Origin: SXOA01 sp051004015
GTDB lineage: Bacteria > Planctomycetota > Planctomycetia > Pirellulales > Pirellulaceae
Direction: 5' to 3'
NCBI GenBank assembly: GCA_051004015.1
Contig: JBPCKT010000065.1
Coordinates: 1 to 64,000, forward strand
Length of the DNA stretch: 64,000 nucleotides
Shown: in pieces, positions 17,600 through 26,262 of the stretch
How positions within the stretch are numbered: position 1 is the stretch's first letter
Layout of the letters: every line of letters starts with the position of its first letter
The notes under the pieces: generated by a model
Told to the model about the DNA's origin: nothing
What the model saw: only the letters and a program-made list of their open reading frames with translations
Databases searched by the model: none
Translations under genes and position numbers: made by a program

Positions 17600-18214
17600 A
17601 TGCCCGTCCGCATCCATCCCACCGCCATCGTCGAAGTCAACGTCTCGCTGGGCGAAGGGACCAGCGTGTGGGACAACGTGCATATCCGCCGTGACACGAC
17701 GCTCGGCGAGGAGTGCCTCGTGGGCGGCAAAACAACCATCGCCTACGGCGTCTCCATCGGCAACCGCGTCAAGCTCAATTCGCAGGTCTACATCTGCAAT
17801 GGCGTCACGATTGAAGACGGCGTGATGGTCAGCGCCGGCACCATCTTTACCAACGACCGCTTTCCCAGAGCCGCTACTTCCGATCTGAAGAGCCTTCGCT
17901 CCTCCGATCCGGACGAACATACGCAGCTCACGCGAGTCCGAGAAGGAGCGACCATCGGCGCCGGCTGCATCATCGGCAGCAATCTGGAAATCGGCCGCTT
18001 CGCCATGATTGGCATGGGTTCGATTGTCACGAGGTCCGTTCCCGATTTTCATCTGGTTCTGGGTAATCCCGCCCGCAGCATCGGGTGCGTCTGTCGCTGC
18101 GGTGAACCGATCGCGAAATGGAACGACGGGGACTCGCCGGGGAAGGTCGCGTGCGCTGCTTGCGGTCTTGGGTATGAAGTGACGAATCAGAAAGTGCGGG
18201 AGCTCACTCCATGA
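17600..18214 (+). CDS. Left-handed beta-helix sugar N-acetyltransferase (WbpD/WlbB-like) with zinc-ribbon tail
   Basis: A protein of 204 residues with hexapeptide repeats (for example IGNRVKLNSQVYI, TIGAGCIIGSNLEIGRFAMI) forming the acetyl-CoA-dependent trimer seen in 3-amino-sugar acetyltransferases. After the helix comes a cysteine-rich tail, CVCRCG then CAACG, with the spacing of a zinc ribbon. The ATG at 17600 is used because the upstream extension to 17504 overlaps the dehydrogenase gene and has no domain. The stop overlaps the next start by four bases (ATGA). Confidence 0.88.
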   Translation: MPVRIHPTAIVEVNVSLGEGTSVWDNVHIRRDTTLGEECLVGGKTTIAYGVSIGNRVKLNSQVYICNGVTIEDGVMVSAGTIFTNDRFPRAATSDLKSLRSSDPDEHTQLTRVREGATIGAGCIIGSNLEIGRFAMIGMGSIVTRSVPDFHLVLGNPARSIGCVCRCGEPIAKWNDGDSPGKVACAACGLGYEVTNQKVRELTP

Positions 18215-19581
18215 CTTCCGCCAATGAACACTACGCCATCGTCGGCGGCGGCATGCTCGGCCTCGCCCTGGCCTGGCGTCTCTCCGGAATGGGGCACCGC
18301 GTGACTGTCCTGGAAGCGGCCGATCATCTGGGCGGCCTCGCCGATGCCTGGAAACTGGGGGATATCACCTGGGACCGCCACTACCACGTCACGCTCCTCT
18401 CCGACAGCTATCTGCGGACGATTCTCAAGGAGCTCGACCTCGACGACCAGATGAGGTGGGTGCAGACCCGTACCGGCTTCTACGTCGATGGCCGGCTGTA
18501 TTCCATGTCCAGCAGCCTGGAGTTCCTGAAGTTCCCGCCTCTGGGTCTCGTCGATAAATTCCGGCTCGGCTGGACGATTTTCAAAGCGTCGCGGATCAAG
18601 GATTGGAAATCGCTTGAACAGATTCCCGTCGCCGACTGGCTCTGCCGCCTCTCCGGCCGGCGGACCTTCGAAAAAATCTGGCTGCCGCTCCTCAAAGCCA
18701 AACTGGGGGAAGCGTACAAGGAAACATCCGCCGCCTTCATCTGGGGCACCATCGCCCGCATGTATGCCGCCCGCCGGACCGGCCTCAAAAAAGAGATGTT
18801 CGGATATCTCCCCGGCGGCTACGCCCGGCTGCTGGAGCGGTTTGAAGAACTCCTGGTGGAGCGGGGCGTCACACTCTGCACAAACTCTGTAGTCGAGCGC
18901 GTGACGCGGCAGGAGGACGGCAAGCTGCAAGTCATGCTCAATGACGGCAGCCACGATTCCTTCGACCGAGTCATTATCACCGCACCGGCCAATATCGCGG
19001 CTCGCATTGCTCCACAACTTGAGCCCGATGAAAGGAGCCGCCTCAACTCCGTCAAGTATCTCGGAATTGTCTGCGCCTCACTACTCACCACCAAGCCACT
19101 GGGGCCTTATTACGTCACCAACATCACCGACGACTGGGTGCCCTACACCGGCGTCATCGAGATGACTGCTCTGGTGGACCGTGAGCAATTCGGCGGTCGG
19201 AGCCTCATCTATCTGCCAAAGTACGCCGCCGCCGATGACCCGGTCTTTGCCAAAAGCGACGACGAAATCAAGCAATCCTGCCTGGCCGCCCTCGCTCGCA
19301 TGTATCCGCACTTTCGCCCAGAAGACTCCGTGCAGTCCTTCCGCGTTTCGCGGGTAAAGCAGGTCTTTGCTCTTTCTACGCTCGGATACTCCACCCGCGT
19401 GCCGGCGGTGACCACTTCGGTCCCGGGTCTCTCGATCGTGACCTCCGCACAAATTGTGAACGGCACGCTGAACGTCAACGAAACCGTCCGCCTTGCCGAA
19501 GAGTCTCTCCCGCTTGTTACCGCTCCGCTTCCGCTTGTACCGCATCATGAAACCCCTCGCCAGCTTGTCACTCGACCTTGA
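18211..19581 (+). CDS. FAD/NAD(P)-binding amine-oxidase-like flavoprotein
   Basis: A protein of 456 residues. A classical dinucleotide-binding start (YAIVGGGMLGLALAWRL) and VLEAADHLGGLADAW place it in the protoporphyrinogen-oxidase/UDP-galactopyranose-mutase-like group. A C-terminal segment with RVPAVTTSVPGLSIV closes the flavin site. In polysaccharide loci such proteins may alter a sugar nucleotide or lipid carrier, but the substrate is unknown. Its start overlaps the acetyltransferase stop by four bases, and its end overlaps the deacetylase start by 35 bases. Confidence 0.8.
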   Translation: MTSANEHYAIVGGGMLGLALAWRLSGMGHRVTVLEAADHLGGLADAWKLGDITWDRHYHVTLLSDSYLRTILKELDLDDQMRWVQTRTGFYVDGRLYSMSSSLEFLKFPPLGLVDKFRLGWTIFKASRIKDWKSLEQIPVADWLCRLSGRRTFEKIWLPLLKAKLGEAYKETSAAFIWGTIARMYAARRTGLKKEMFGYLPGGYARLLERFEELLVERGVTLCTNSVVERVTRQEDGKLQVMLNDGSHDSFDRVIITAPANIAARIAPQLEPDERSRLNSVKYLGIVCASLLTTKPLGPYYVTNITDDWVPYTGVIEMTALVDREQFGGRSLIYLPKYAAADDPVFAKSDDEIKQSCLAALARMYPHFRPEDSVQSFRVSRVKQVFALSTLGYSTRVPAVTTSVPGLSIVTSAQIVNGTLNVNETVRLAEESLPLVTAPLPLVPHHETPRQLVTRP

Positions 19582-20518
19582 CAACAAATGGTCGTACATG
19601 AAGACGCACGGCGATGGCGGCTGGGATTCTTATCCCAGCTACCTGGACCTGGTGGTGCCCCGTTTCTTGAAAGTGCTCCGCGAGCTGGACCTGAAAATCA
19701 CGGTCTTCATCGTCGGGCAAGATGCCGCCCTGGAGAGGAATCACGCCGCACTCGCCAGTATCACGCAGGCGGGGCACGAAGTCGGGAACCATTCTTTTCA
19801 CCATGAACCCTGGCTGCACCTCTACACCGACGAAGAAATTGAGCGCGAGCTGACGTCCGCCGAGGAAGAGATTGAGCGCGTCACCGGCGAGCGCCCCATC
19901 GGCTTTCGCGGACCAGGCTACAGCTTCTCACCCGCAGTGTTGCGAGTCCTCGCCAGCCGCGGCTATCTGTACGACGCATCGACATTTCCCACGTTTCTGG
20001 GCCCCATCGCCCGCGCCTATTACTTCTTCAAGTCTCGCCTGAGCAGAGAGCAAAAGCAGGAGCGCAAGCAGCTCTTTGGCAAGATTAGCGAAGGATTCCG
20101 CCCGCTGCGGCCCTATTCGTGGAAAACGCCGGATGGCCCGATTCTGGAAATCCCGGTCACGACAATGCCGTTGTTCCGCATTCCCATGCATTTAAGCTAC
20201 GTGCTCTACCTGTCCCAGTATTCGCGCGCTCTGGCCAAGACTTATTTTCGCTTTGCCCTCTTTATGTGCCGGCTGCGGGGGATGAGCCCGAGCTTGCTCC
20301 TGCATCCGCTCGATTTTCTCGGCGGCGACGACGAGCCCGATTTGAGCTTCTTTCCCGCCATGCAAATGAAAGGGGCCGACAAAGTCCGCCTGGTGACGGA
20401 GGTTCTCGCTCTATTCGGCAACAAGTTCCGTGTCGTCCCCATGCGCGAGCACGCCCGCGTGATCCTCGGCCAACCGGCCCAGCAACTTAGCACCACTCGT
20501 CAGCCCACGACAGTTTGA
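19547..20518 (+). CDS. Polysaccharide deacetylase
   Basis: A NodB-fold carbohydrate deacetylase of 323 residues. Motif 1 is SLDLDNKW with the catalytic Asp; motif 2 is GHEVGNHSFHHEPW with the metal-binding histidines; motif 3 is IGFRGPGYSFSP. No signal peptide is obvious, so it may act on a lipid-linked intermediate in the cytoplasm. The ATG at 19547 is taken because it begins directly with the fold. It overlaps the upstream flavoprotein gene, which suggests coupled translation. Confidence 0.87.
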   Translation: MKPLASLSLDLDNKWSYMKTHGDGGWDSYPSYLDLVVPRFLKVLRELDLKITVFIVGQDAALERNHAALASITQAGHEVGNHSFHHEPWLHLYTDEEIERELTSAEEEIERVTGERPIGFRGPGYSFSPAVLRVLASRGYLYDASTFPTFLGPIARAYYFFKSRLSREQKQERKQLFGKISEGFRPLRPYSWKTPDGPILEIPVTTMPLFRIPMHLSYVLYLSQYSRALAKTYFRFALFMCRLRGMSPSLLLHPLDFLGGDDEPDLSFFPAMQMKGADKVRLVTEVLALFGNKFRVVPMREHARVILGQPAQQLSTTRQPTTV

Positions 20519-20538
20519 ACGAAATCCGTTTTCAACAC

Positions 20539-21663
20539 ATGATTCCCCTTCGCCCGCTCCTGATTCTTGGCACCCGCCCGGAAGCCATCAAAATGGCTCC
20601 GGTAGTGATGGAGTGCGCGCGGCGCGGAGGACAAGTGAAACCGATCATCTGCTTCACAGGCCAGCACGACGAAATGCTGCGGCAAGTGACCGACTACTTT
20701 GGCATCAACGCCGATGTAGACCTGAAAGTCATGTCCGCCGGCCAATCACTCGCTCAACTCACGGCTCGCTGCCTAACCAGCCTCGACGAACTGGTTGCGA
20801 AGGAGCAACCGGACTGCCTCGTCGCCCAGGGAGACACGACCAGCGTCCTGGCGGCGTCGATGGTCGCCTTCTATCGCCAACTCCCCTTTGTGCATGTCGA
20901 AGCCGGCCTTCGCACCGGCAATCTGCAACAACCGTGGCCGGAGGAATTCAATCGCCGGGTCGCCAGCATCACCACAACCTTGCATGCCGCACCTACGGAG
21001 CGGGCGAAAGGCAATCTGCTGCGCGAGGGCATCGCGGCTAAACAGATTCGGGTCACCGGCAATACGGTGATAGATGCCTTGTTTTGGACCAGCGAGCGTG
21101 AGCGGCAGAGCAAAGTGTGGCCGGACCGCTATGGATTCTTGCAAGACCGGCAGATGGTTCTCATCACGACGCATCGCCGCGAAAATCATGGGGATGGCCT
21201 GGCTCAGATTTGCCAGGCGATTGCCGAACTGGCCCGAGCGTTCCCGGATATCGCGTTTGTCCTGCCGGTGCATCTTAATCCGTATGTGAAGAGCACCGTC
21301 GAAGGCTCGCTCGCCGGAATTGCCAACGTCCATCTGCTCCGGCCGCTGCCGTATCCCGAGTTTGTCTGGCTGATGGACCGGGCGAGATTGATTTTGAGCG
21401 ACTCCGGCGGCGTGCAGGAAGAATCTCCCTCGCTCAAGAGGCCCGTCCTCGTTCTCCGTGAGACGACGGAGCGGCAGGAGGCAGTGGAATGCGGCGCGGT
21501 GGCGCTGGTCGGCGCTGATAGCCGCTCCATTGTGGCCAGCGCGACGCATCTGCTGACGGATGACAATGCCTACAAGTCCATGCAGGTGGACGCCAGTCCC
21601 TATGGAGATGGGCGGGCCGCGATTCGCATCGTCGACTGGCTCCTGGAGCACTTCGCGCCATGA
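20539..21663 (+). CDS. wecB: UDP-N-acetylglucosamine 2-epimerase family (WecB/WbpI)
   Basis: A non-hydrolysing epimerase of 374 residues that converts UDP-GlcNAc to UDP-ManNAc, or a 2,3-diacetamido uronic analogue (WbpI). Conserved blocks are LILGTRPEAIKMAPV, CFTGQHDEML, QGDTTSVLA, HVEAGLRTGN, TTHRRENHG and SDSGGVQEESPSL. The ATG at 20539 is preferred to a TTG at 20515. Whether the substrate is plain UDP-GlcNAc or the diacetamido sugar cannot be decided; the adjacent WbpB/E/D-like genes favour the latter. Confidence 0.9.
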   Translation: MIPLRPLLILGTRPEAIKMAPVVMECARRGGQVKPIICFTGQHDEMLRQVTDYFGINADVDLKVMSAGQSLAQLTARCLTSLDELVAKEQPDCLVAQGDTTSVLAASMVAFYRQLPFVHVEAGLRTGNLQQPWPEEFNRRVASITTTLHAAPTERAKGNLLREGIAAKQIRVTGNTVIDALFWTSERERQSKVWPDRYGFLQDRQMVLITTHRRENHGDGLAQICQAIAELARAFPDIAFVLPVHLNPYVKSTVEGSLAGIANVHLLRPLPYPEFVWLMDRARLILSDSGGVQEESPSLKRPVLVLRETTERQEAVECGAVALVGADSRSIVASATHLLTDDNAYKSMQVDASPYGDGRAAIRIVDWLLEHFAP

Positions 21664-23132
21664 GCCTCTCCGCGATCATTAACTGCTGGCGCGATGTGCA
21701 TCCCCGCGTGAAGGACATGCTGGGAGTGATTCTGTTCTGTTTGGTCCTAGGGATCATGCTCTGGCGGATGAGCCACAAGGTACTCATTCCCGGCGAGCCG
21801 AAGCTCAGCGAGGCCCGCGGCACCGAGGGGATGGGGGACTATCGCGATGCCGTTTACTATCCGATTCGGGCGGTGCGCGACGGCGTGAATCCGTATGACT
21901 GTGAAACGAAGCTGCCGCGACCCGACGGCCAGCCGCGGTATCTCAATGATCCGCGCTACCCGGTCCTCAACATCTTTCCGCTCTTTTCACCCCTTATCCT
22001 GCTGCTGTTCTCGCCGTTCGGCTTAATTGAAGACTTCACGGTGAGCATGGGATGCTACGGGATCTTCAACGTGGTCCTGCTGCTGGTGTACGCCTATGCC
22101 CTGTGGCGGGCCGTCGGCAAGAGCCCATCCGTCGGCAGCGTAACCGCACTTGCCGCCGTAATCTTGATTACCCAGCCGGGCCGGGCGAACTTCATTGCGG
22201 GGCAAGTCGCGCTGCCGCTGACGCTCGCACTTTTCGCCGCGCTCCACTGGGCGCGGAGCAGGCCTTGGCTCTCCGGCCTCGCACTCACGCTGGCGAGCTT
22301 CAAGCCGACCTTCGGCGTGCCGCTGGGCCTGCTCATGCTCTGCCGCAAGGACTTTCGCGCCGCGGGACTTGGCGCACTGCTTTCCAGCCTCATCGCCGCC
22401 GCCGGACTATTCATCATCTTCAGCCGCAGTGGCGACCTGGCGAATATCGTCCCCATCCTGCAGCAGAATCAGCACGAGCTCGAAGCGCATCCCGGCGTGA
22501 ATCCCGCCACCAGCACCGCTCGCATCGACGGCCTGGCAGCGACCGACCGCTGGCTGGGCAGCAGCAGCGGAACGTTGCTGCGCATTGCCGTGCCGCTGGT
22601 TGTGTTGTCGCTCGCTGGGTTGGCGGTTTGGAAGCGAGCGGGAGACTTCCCGCGCGAAGGAGCCATCGGTTCGACGGGGCTCATCATCATCCTGGCCGCC
22701 CTCCTCAGCATTTACCACCTCTTTTACGACGCACTGCCGCTGTGGATTCCCATCCTGAGTTTGCTCGCCGCTCCGCAGGAAATCTGGCGAGGATACTCGG
22801 TGCTCGTCCAGCGGATGTTGCTCGCGTTGCTGGCCGTCCCCATCCTCAATGTCCTCTGCACGCTCTCCTTCAAGGCCGCCCTGGATCGCTTTGTCGCCCC
22901 GGACCTTCCGTCCATCGCCAACCTGGTATGGGCCATCGGCTGTACTGCTAATGGCCTGAGTCTCTCGGCAGCATTCCTGGTAGCCGTAGCCGTGGAAATA
23001 GTGCGAAAAAAGGAACCTCAATTCGCAGAATTCGCTTGTAAAGGTAACACGAAATTCAAACATCCAAGTAAAACCTGGACTTTCAAAACATCTCATGTAG
23101 AATCTACACTCGACGCAGATATCCCAAATTAA
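21660..23132 (+). CDS. Multi-span membrane glycosyltransferase (GT87/DUF2029-like)
   Basis: A protein of 490 residues with about nine or ten hydrophobic helices (for example residues 20-36 and 100-170). The short first loop contains GDYRDAVYYPIRAVRDGVNPYD, as in polyprenyl-phosphate-mannose-dependent transferases, where the acidic residue after the first helix is catalytic. It probably adds a sugar on the periplasmic face. It overlaps the epimerase stop by four bases. The last 50 residues and the following bases are visibly richer in A and T than the rest of the locus. Confidence 0.78.
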   Translation: MSLSAIINCWRDVHPRVKDMLGVILFCLVLGIMLWRMSHKVLIPGEPKLSEARGTEGMGDYRDAVYYPIRAVRDGVNPYDCETKLPRPDGQPRYLNDPRYPVLNIFPLFSPLILLLFSPFGLIEDFTVSMGCYGIFNVVLLLVYAYALWRAVGKSPSVGSVTALAAVILITQPGRANFIAGQVALPLTLALFAALHWARSRPWLSGLALTLASFKPTFGVPLGLLMLCRKDFRAAGLGALLSSLIAAAGLFIIFSRSGDLANIVPILQQNQHELEAHPGVNPATSTARIDGLAATDRWLGSSSGTLLRIAVPLVVLSLAGLAVWKRAGDFPREGAIGSTGLIIILAALLSIYHLFYDALPLWIPILSLLAAPQEIWRGYSVLVQRMLLALLAVPILNVLCTLSFKAALDRFVAPDLPSIANLVWAIGCTANGLSLSAAFLVAVAVEIVRKKEPQFAEFACKGNTKFKHPSKTWTFKTSHVESTLDADIPN

Positions 23133-23138
23133 CAAACA

Positions 23139-23168
23139 TTGACGTTAAACAGCAACGAACAGGATAAC
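23139..23168 (+). promoter_or_regulatory. Candidate sigma-70 promoter before the initiating sugar transferase
   Basis: TTGACG at 23139-23144 and GATAAC at 23163-23168 are separated by 18 bases, about 88 bases upstream of the GTG at 23256. It would give the second half of the exopolysaccharide locus its own promoter. Motif-based only. Confidence 0.4.
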
Positions 23169-23255
23169 TGCGTAAGGCGAGTGAGAGAATTTACTGGGCC
23201 TGAGACTGCGTCACACCCTTGAGACTGCATCCTCGATTTTCTCCCCAACCCACCC

Positions 23256-24788
23256 GTGTCCAGCATCCCGACGACCCAGCGCGCATCAGAATCCGCGATT
23301 CCCGCGTTGCTCTCCACGGTTTCGGCCCCAGCGACCGCGGAAGTAACGCAGCGCGTATTGCGCAAAGAACGGCCACAGCCATCGTTCCTTGGCACCCGCA
23401 GCGGTGCGGCGACAAGCCTATGTCTTTGGGGCGCGGACGTGGCCGCAATTGCCGCCGCAGGAATAGGTGGATACGCCGCCACCATAGCGCTGACAAGCGA
23501 GCCAGCCGTGGTGGGGCTTTCCCTTCGAGTGTTCGTGTTGCTGGGTGCCGGGCAACTTTTAGGACTGCGGATTGCCGGGATGTACCGAGTCGGGGGAATC
23601 GGCGCCGTGGCTTCCTTGGCTCGCACCGTGACCATCAGCGTCTCCATGACGATGGTTCTCGCGGCTGTCCTCGTCACCTTGGGCCATCCCTGGCAGGCTT
23701 TAGTATCTCTGCTTGCGGCCGGCGTTTGCTCGGCCATTTTCATCCCCGCAAGCCGATCACTCGTCCAATCGCTGTTGGGACGTGCCGACTGGTGGGGTCG
23801 CCGCGTCTTCGTGGTTGGCAGCGACAAGCAAGCGGTCAAGCTGTTTGCAAAGCTCGTTCGCCAACCCCAGCGCGGCCTGCGGCCCGTGGGCTTTATAGAC
23901 GACCTGGAAACGCTCGATGAAGATTTAGACTCTGCCCTTTACCTCGGCCCTCCGGAAGCTCTCCGCGAACTCGCCCTGGAATACCATGTGACCGCTGCGG
24001 TGGTTGCGAAATCCGACCCCGATACCCAGACACAGCGACTGTTTTGCCGTGAGGAACTCGGTATCCGCGACTGGATATTGATGTCGTCGCTGGGCGGTTA
24101 TCCGAGCCTGTGGGGGGAAGCGGTGGAAGTGGGGGGCGTGCCAGCGATATGGGCGCGCAACCGCTTGCTGTCCCCCTGGTCGCGCTGGCTCAAGCGAGCG
24201 GCGGATCTTCTTGTGACGCTTTCCAGCGCCTTGGCTGCCACCCCCTTGATCGTGGCTATCATTACGTTGGTACGGCTGGGCTCACCAGGCCCCATTTTCT
24301 ACGGACAGGAACGGATTGGCCGGCACGGGCGCAGGTTCAAAGCCTGGAAGTTCCGCACGATGGTCGTGAACGCGGACGAAGTACTGGAAAAGTACCTCGC
24401 GTCCGATCCGCTTCTGCGAGCCGAATGGGAAGCCAACCACAAGCTCAAGGACGATCCCCGCATCACCTGGATCGGCAAGTTCCTTCGCAAAACGAGCCTC
24501 GATGAACTGCCTCAACTTTGGAATGTCATCCGCGGCGAGATGAGCCTGGTGGGCCCGCGGCCCATCGTGGAAGCAGAAATTGACAAGTACGACGAAGAGT
24601 ACGAATACTATGTGGACGTGCTGCCGGGCATCACGGGTCTGTGGCAGGTTTCCGGCCGCAACAACACCACGTATCCGGAGCGAGTCGCGTTCGATGCCTA
24701 CTACGTGAAGAATTGGTCTCTCTGGCTGGACTTCTACATCCTGATCTCCACGATTCGCGTGGTCCTGTTCCGCGAAGGGGCGTACTAG
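23256..24788 (+). CDS. Polyprenyl-phosphate sugar phosphotransferase (WbaP/WcaJ-like)
   Basis: The initiating enzyme of polymer assembly, 510 residues. It transfers a sugar phosphate from UDP-sugar to undecaprenyl phosphate. The N-terminal half has four membrane helices and a CoA-binding-like domain (RRVFVVGSDKQAV). A fifth helix (near 312-330) precedes the catalytic domain, which carries GPIFYGQERIGRHGRRF, KFRTM, DELPQLWNVIRGEMSLVGPR and PGITGLWQVSGRNN. The start is a GTG; no in-frame ATG is closer to the first helix. Confidence 0.92.
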   Translation: MSSIPTTQRASESAIPALLSTVSAPATAEVTQRVLRKERPQPSFLGTRSGAATSLCLWGADVAAIAAAGIGGYAATIALTSEPAVVGLSLRVFVLLGAGQLLGLRIAGMYRVGGIGAVASLARTVTISVSMTMVLAAVLVTLGHPWQALVSLLAAGVCSAIFIPASRSLVQSLLGRADWWGRRVFVVGSDKQAVKLFAKLVRQPQRGLRPVGFIDDLETLDEDLDSALYLGPPEALRELALEYHVTAAVVAKSDPDTQTQRLFCREELGIRDWILMSSLGGYPSLWGEAVEVGGVPAIWARNRLLSPWSRWLKRAADLLVTLSSALAATPLIVAIITLVRLGSPGPIFYGQERIGRHGRRFKAWKFRTMVVNADEVLEKYLASDPLLRAEWEANHKLKDDPRITWIGKFLRKTSLDELPQLWNVIRGEMSLVGPRPIVEAEIDKYDEEYEYYVDVLPGITGLWQVSGRNNTTYPERVAFDAYYVKNWSLWLDFYILISTIRVVLFREGAY

Positions 24789-24948
24789 CAAGCGGCATTC
24801 ACAGCCGCTGCCGTCGTCATAACCGGCCCTGTTCGTTCACGCTCTTTGACGCCTGCTGCTAACGAAGTTGGTCGTGCTGAGCGACCGGTAATTAGACTGA
24901 AGATTGTCGTTTGCAGCTCGCATCTTGGCGTTGCCCAGCTCATTTCCC

Positions 24949-26250
24949 ATGAACCCCCGTCCTGTTCACAGCATTTGGTGGCTGCATCCCGCCGTTCTCT
25001 TTAGCGGGACGGTGCTGACGCTGGCGATTGCCGTGGGAACCTCCGAATGGGGCTTTCAACTTTACAGCACCCGCAAGTACCTGGAGCCCTGGCACCTGGC
25101 GATGGGACTGAGTGCCTGGGGGATATTCTCTGTCGGCGTGTGGCTGGCGATGAGCACTGGCAAAGCGCCTCACAACCCCAGCCAGCGATTTGATGACGCA
25201 CTCGTCCCTTGGTTCTGGCTTGGCTTCCTGCTCACCATCGCGGGCTATGGCATTTGGCTGCTGGTCGGCCTGAAGAACGGCTTCTCCTTGGCGACAATCA
25301 GCGACCTGTTGGCAGGAGTCGACGAATCAACGGCGGACATGATCAAGAGCGATATTTTTCCCACCATTCCCGGCATCACGACGGCCACGCAATTCGGCAT
25401 CGCGGCGGTCTTGCTGGGAACATGGCTCTACTGCCGCGGCCGCACGAACCTCCGTCTCCCGCTTCTGTCGCTGCTCGCCATAGCCGCCGCGCGGGCGCTG
25501 ATCTATAGCGAGCGCTTGGCGCTGATCGAGCTGGTCGTGCCCGCATTTGTCATCGCGCTGCGGATGTGGGTATTGGCTAAGCCGCTCAACTCTTGGCCGC
25601 GCCTATCATTGCAGGTTCTGCCGCTCATCGCGGTTCCGCTGGTGATCGTCCTATTCGGCCTGTTTGAATCCTTCCGTTCCTGGCAGCACCACAAGGAGAA
25701 CTTCGACAGCCTTGCCGAGTTCACCATCTGGCGGTTCTTTGGTTACTACACCACGGCCCACAATAACGGCGCGATGTCGATGACGCTCCGCGGCCCGTGG
25801 CCCATACCCTATTCCACATTCTCCTGGTTCTGGGAATTCCCGCTGATTGAAAGCAGCCCCTTCGGCTATCCGCAGCTCGTGGGGATCAGCCCGGCGGACA
25901 TTCACACCGACACTTTGGAGCGCTACGGCAATTCGGAGCTCAACAACGACGGTGGCCTGTTCACCCCTGCCCGCGACTTCGGCTGGATTGGCTTCGGCCC
26001 GTTCTGGCTGGTGTATGGATATCTGGCAGGGAAGGCCTATCGCGGGTTTCTCGGTGGCTCCTTCGCCGGGTGCATGTTCTATCCGCTGTTCCTGCTGGCC
26101 CTGCTGGAGCTGCCACGCTTGCAGTATCTCTCGGCCACTCGCACGTTCCCGTCCATGATGCTGCTGTTTGCCGTGGTGGCATGGCTGGCGTGGAAACAAT
26201 ACTGTACTGCCGCTCCCCGATTGAAAGTTCCGTCTCCAGGAACCGCCTAA
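24949..26250 (+). CDS. Membrane protein, probable Wzy-like repeat-unit polymerase
   Basis: A protein of 433 residues with about ten to eleven hydrophobic helices and one long polar loop (roughly residues 245-330, with HKENFDSLAEFTIWRFFGYY and a Trp/Asn-rich stretch), the layout of O-antigen or capsule polymerases. Sequence identity in this family is low, so the call rests on topology and on its place between the initiating transferase and two GT4 genes. The ATG at 24949 is used instead of a TTG at 24904. Confidence 0.68.
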   Translation: MNPRPVHSIWWLHPAVLFSGTVLTLAIAVGTSEWGFQLYSTRKYLEPWHLAMGLSAWGIFSVGVWLAMSTGKAPHNPSQRFDDALVPWFWLGFLLTIAGYGIWLLVGLKNGFSLATISDLLAGVDESTADMIKSDIFPTIPGITTATQFGIAAVLLGTWLYCRGRTNLRLPLLSLLAIAAARALIYSERLALIELVVPAFVIALRMWVLAKPLNSWPRLSLQVLPLIAVPLVIVLFGLFESFRSWQHHKENFDSLAEFTIWRFFGYYTTAHNNGAMSMTLRGPWPIPYSTFSWFWEFPLIESSPFGYPQLVGISPADIHTDTLERYGNSELNNDGGLFTPARDFGWIGFGPFWLVYGYLAGKAYRGFLGGSFAGCMFYPLFLLALLELPRLQYLSATRTFPSMMLLFAVVAWLAWKQYCTAAPRLKVPSPGTA

Positions 26251-26262
26251 GCGGAAGCACCC

